From the NCBI GenBank assembly GCA_050012135.1, contig JBEKHT010000050.1:1-16423 (forward strand): a DNA stretch of 16,423 bases, given 5' to 3'. Made by a program: the position numbers and the translations under genes. Below the pieces are notes generated by a model that saw nothing but the letters and a program-made list of their open reading frames with translations, did not search any database and had not been told where the DNA came from. The stretch is from JBEKHT01 sp050012135. Lineage in GTDB: Bacteria > Chloroflexota > Anaerolineae > Anaerolineales > RBG-16-64-43. How positions within the stretch are numbered: the first letter of the stretch is position 1; every line of letters starts with the position of its first letter. This document shows positions 14,113 to 16,423 of the stretch, one piece after another.

Positions 14113-16423
14113 ATGATTGTGGATTCCTGCCCAGCGCTTTCCCCTTCGGATCTATGGACGGCCGCGCCCACCCTCTCGCCCCGTGTGGGGAAGCTGCGCG
14201 ATCAGTTTTGGTCCTTCTACGAACGGCAGTACACGAACGAGGTTCGTTCCTACACCACCGGCACACCCTGGGACATGGTCTATTCGATCTGGAGCTGGAC
14301 GAACGTTCCAGAAGTCGCCCTGTTCCAGAAAGGATTCCGGTCCTATCTCCTGGCCGCGGCCACGCGGGTGCAACTCCCAGCGGGATTCTGGGAGCAGCCG
14401 CTCGCCGTCCGGCAAGCTCTCTTCTTCCGTGAGGTCGTGAGCCGCTATCTGCCCGTGCAGATTCTGGATGAGGAGCTGATCGTCGGTTCTCATTTCTCCA
14501 CGGCCCTCTCGCGCTGCCTGAAGAAAGGAGAGGCCCGCGCACGAGATCGGGAGGAGAAGAGGTTCCTCAAAGAATGGCACGCGCTCAACGACGCCGGGGT
14601 TGGTAACTGCGCGGCCGTGCCGGGTCATCTCGTGCCCGACTACCCGAAGGCTCTGCGCCTCGGCTGGAAAGGGATTCGGGATGAGGCTCAAGCGATGGCC
14701 GACGACCGGGCCAGCACGCGCGAACAGCGCGACCAGGCCCGGGCCGTCGTCATTTGCGCTGAGGCCGTGCGCCTGCTCACCGAGCGATATGCCGCGGAAG
14801 CGGATCGATTGGCCCAGGGCGAAGCCAGCCCGGCCCGCCGAGAAGAGCTTCGTGAAATCGCCCGCATCGTGCGCAAGGTCCCTTGGCTTCCTCCCGAAAC
14901 CTTCCCCGAAGCCCTGCAGGCGCTCTGGACCACCCATATGCTGCTTCTCGCGGCGGAAAGCTATCCGGGACCCGGGGTCTCGCCTGGACGTGTGGATCAG
15001 TACCTTCGACCTTACTACCAGGCGGACATCGAGGCGGACCGCCTGACGCGGGCCCAGGCCAAGGAGTGGCTCGAGTGCTGGTGGATCAAGCACAACTACG
15101 TCTACGACTACCAGGGCTGGACGGGGACGAGTCAAGGCATCAACTCCTCGTTTGGTCAACTGATCACCCTCGGTGGAACCGATGAGCACGGGGACGACGC
15201 CTCAAACGATCTCACCTACCTGATGCTGGAGGTCATCCAGGAGATTAACCTGCTGGAGCCCAAGCCCAACGTCCGCCTCCACGCTCGCACCCCGGACCGG
15301 CTGCTCCGGCGCCTGGTGGAAATGATGGCCGAGGCGCAGGGCTCGCCTTTTCTCCTCAACTTCGACGAGAACGCCATCGCCGGACTCCGCTGGGAAGGAC
15401 TTCCTGAGGGCCGCCTGTGGGACTACGCCCCGGTGGGTTGCCTGGAGAATACCCTGGCGGGCGACGACCGCTCCGGGACCGTGGACGTCAACCTAAATCT
15501 GGCGAAGGCCGTCGAACTCGCCCTCAATGATGGCCGCGACATGGGAACCGGTCGCCGGATTGGCCCACGCACCGGTGATCCACTGACCTTCACTTCCTTT
15601 GACCGGTTCCGTCAGGCCTTCCAGACTCAGCTGCGCCACCTCGTGCGTTGGATCATCCGCGTGAACAACCTCGCGGATGCGGGCCGGGCGCGCTGGGAGC
15701 CCGTGCCCTATCTCAGCGCGCTGGTGGGCGGCTGCCTGGAAAGAGGCCGGGACGCGAACGCCGGCGGCGCCCGCTTCAGCTACCTGACGGTGGAGGGCGT
15801 CGCTCTGGCAACCGCCGCCGACAGCCTGGCCGCTGTGCGCAAGCTGGTGTTTGAGGATCGACGGTTGGGAATGGCTCCGCTCCTGGCCGCCTTGCGCGCC
15901 AACTTTGAGGGGCACGAGAACCTGCGCCAGATGCTGCTCCACCAAGCCCCCAAGTATGGCAACGATGACCCGCAAGCCGACGAACTGGCGCGCGAGGTGA
16001 GCCGCTTCTGGACGGAGGAAGCCTTCCGCCACACGGCTCCCACCGGCAAGCGTTATCGCGGCGGCTACCTTTCCTGGAACTACTGGATCGCCTACGCCCC
16101 CGCTACCGCCGCCACACCCGACGGCCGGCGCCGCGGCCAGTTCCTTTCGAACGCGGTGTGCCCAGTCAACGGGGCAGACCGCAGGGGACCGACCGCTGTA
16201 ATCAAGAGCGTTGGGCAGCTGGATCTGAGAACGGCCCCGAACGGCGCGAGCCACACCATGAGCTTCAGCCCCTCCCTGCTGCGCGATCCCGAGCAACGGG
16301 AGAAGATTGCGGGGCTCCTGCGCGCGTACGGCAGAGTGGGCGGGACCTGTTTGCAGGTGAACGTCATCGACGCGAACACCCTGCGTGAGGCTCAGAAGCA
16401 TCCCGATGAGTACCGCAACCTCC
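14113..16423 (+). CDS. Glycyl radical enzyme, pyruvate formate-lyase family (3' end outside window)
   Basis: An oxygen-sensitive radical enzyme; 770 codons are present and the end lies beyond the right edge. The ATG at 14113 has GGAGAG (14101-14106) upstream. The PFL domain fills about residues 1-640. The active-site loop is PVGCLENT with the thiyl-radical Cys443 and Glu445: this GCxE form is shared by diol/choline/isethionate lyases and arylacetate decarboxylases, whereas PFL itself has a Cys-Cys pair. NLAKAVELALNDGRDMGTG and ATPDGRRRGQFLSNAV are family blocks. The last visible residues, LREAQKHPDEYRNL, normally directly precede the RVxGY/F glycyl radical motif, so about 25-30 residues are missing. 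The substrate cannot be assigned. A radical-SAM activase must exist; it is not in the window and is probably just downstream. The family name is firm, the subclass an inference. Confidence 0.92.
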   Translation, partial: MIVDSCPALSPSDLWTAAPTLSPRVGKLRDQFWSFYERQYTNEVRSYTTGTPWDMVYSIWSWTNVPEVALFQKGFRSYLLAAATRVQLPAGFWEQPLAVRQALFFREVVSRYLPVQILDEELIVGSHFSTALSRCLKKGEARARDREEKRFLKEWHALNDAGVGNCAAVPGHLVPDYPKALRLGWKGIRDEAQAMADDRASTREQRDQARAVVICAEAVRLLTERYAAEADRLAQGEASPARREELREIARIVRKVPWLPPETFPEALQALWTTHMLLLAAESYPGPGVSPGRVDQYLRPYYQADIEADRLTRAQAKEWLECWWIKHNYVYDYQGWTGTSQGINSSFGQLITLGGTDEHGDDASNDLTYLMLEVIQEINLLEPKPNVRLHARTPDRLLRRLVEMMAEAQGSPFLLNFDENAIAGLRWEGLPEGRLWDYAPVGCLENTLAGDDRSGTVDVNLNLAKAVELALNDGRDMGTGRRIGPRTGDPLTFTSFDRFRQAFQTQLRHLVRWIIRVNNLADAGRARWEPVPYLSALVGGCLERGRDANAGGARFSYLTVEGVALATAADSLAAVRKLVFEDRRLGMAPLLAALRANFEGHENLRQMLLHQAPKYGNDDPQADELAREVSRFWTEEAFRHTAPTGKRYRGGYLSWNYWIAYAPATAATPDGRRRGQFLSNAVCPVNGADRRGPTAVIKSVGQLDLRTAPNGASHTMSFSPSLLRDPEQREKIAGLLRAYGRVGGTCLQVNVIDANTLREAQKHPDEYRNL

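Noticed and set aside
14152..15189. 345-residue open frame on the minus strand
   Set aside because: It lies wholly opposite the glycyl radical enzyme, whose motifs are unmistakable; its product is Arg/Gly/Pro-rich without motifs. The same holds for the minus frame 15493-16401.
1..16423. CRISPR arrays, tRNA or rRNA genes, insertion sequences, phage genes
   Set aside because: No regularly spaced repeats, no tRNA T-arm with matching acceptor stem, no transposase or integrase motifs, and no target duplications were seen on either strand.

Overview
The window is a GC-rich bacterial chromosome segment with twelve recognisable genes, one of them split by a frameshift. Only about 73% of the bases lie in genes I can support. 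Several gaps of 0.35 to 1.1 kb show no protein I recognise. The lineage cannot be fixed from the sequence. The gene set points to a free-living bacterium with at least part of an anaerobic lifestyle: TatC, a lipoprotein HtrA protease, a lipoprotein serpin, UppP, a Drr-type ABC exporter and a glycyl radical enzyme. The loose gene spacing fits a deep-branching phylum such as Chloroflexota or Armatimonadota, but that is a weak inference. No insertion sequence, integrase, phage gene, CRISPR array, tRNA or rRNA was seen.

Layout. The left edge cuts through the 3' end of tatC (+). A two-domain GNAT acetyltransferase (+, 545-1389) follows, with its reading frame broken near a run of four G at 960-963. 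It converges on a DltE-like short-chain dehydrogenase (-, 1605-2357). After a 762-base gap come two minus-strand genes: a small SHOCT-domain membrane protein (3120-3479) and, upstream of it, a lipoprotein HtrA-type serine protease with one PDZ domain (3590-4798). A perfect 11-bp inverted repeat lies between them, and a 12-bp perfect hairpin lies just beyond the SHOCT gene.

Across a 699-base divergent intergenic region the plus-strand run begins: a lipoprotein serpin (5498-6838) with a good intrinsic terminator, undecaprenyl-diphosphatase uppP (7153-8013), a 1.1-kb gap, an MBL-fold hydrolase with an HxDxDH metal motif (9089-9763), a three-gene ABC-2 exporter (ATPase 9981-10919, permeases 10963-12240 and 12461-13681), and a glycyl radical enzyme of the PFL family (from 14113). 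The last runs off the right edge just before its glycyl radical motif.

How the genes may work together (inference). HtrA, SHOCT protein, serpin and UppP form an envelope-oriented cluster. The protease and the serpin are divergently transcribed and both carry lipoprotein-like signals, so they may act in the same extracytoplasmic space. An ECF-sigma-like promoter in front of the serpin suggests control by envelope stress. The ABC genes form a self-contained exporter. The glycyl radical enzyme belongs to a different, anaerobic pathway, and its activating enzyme is not in the window.
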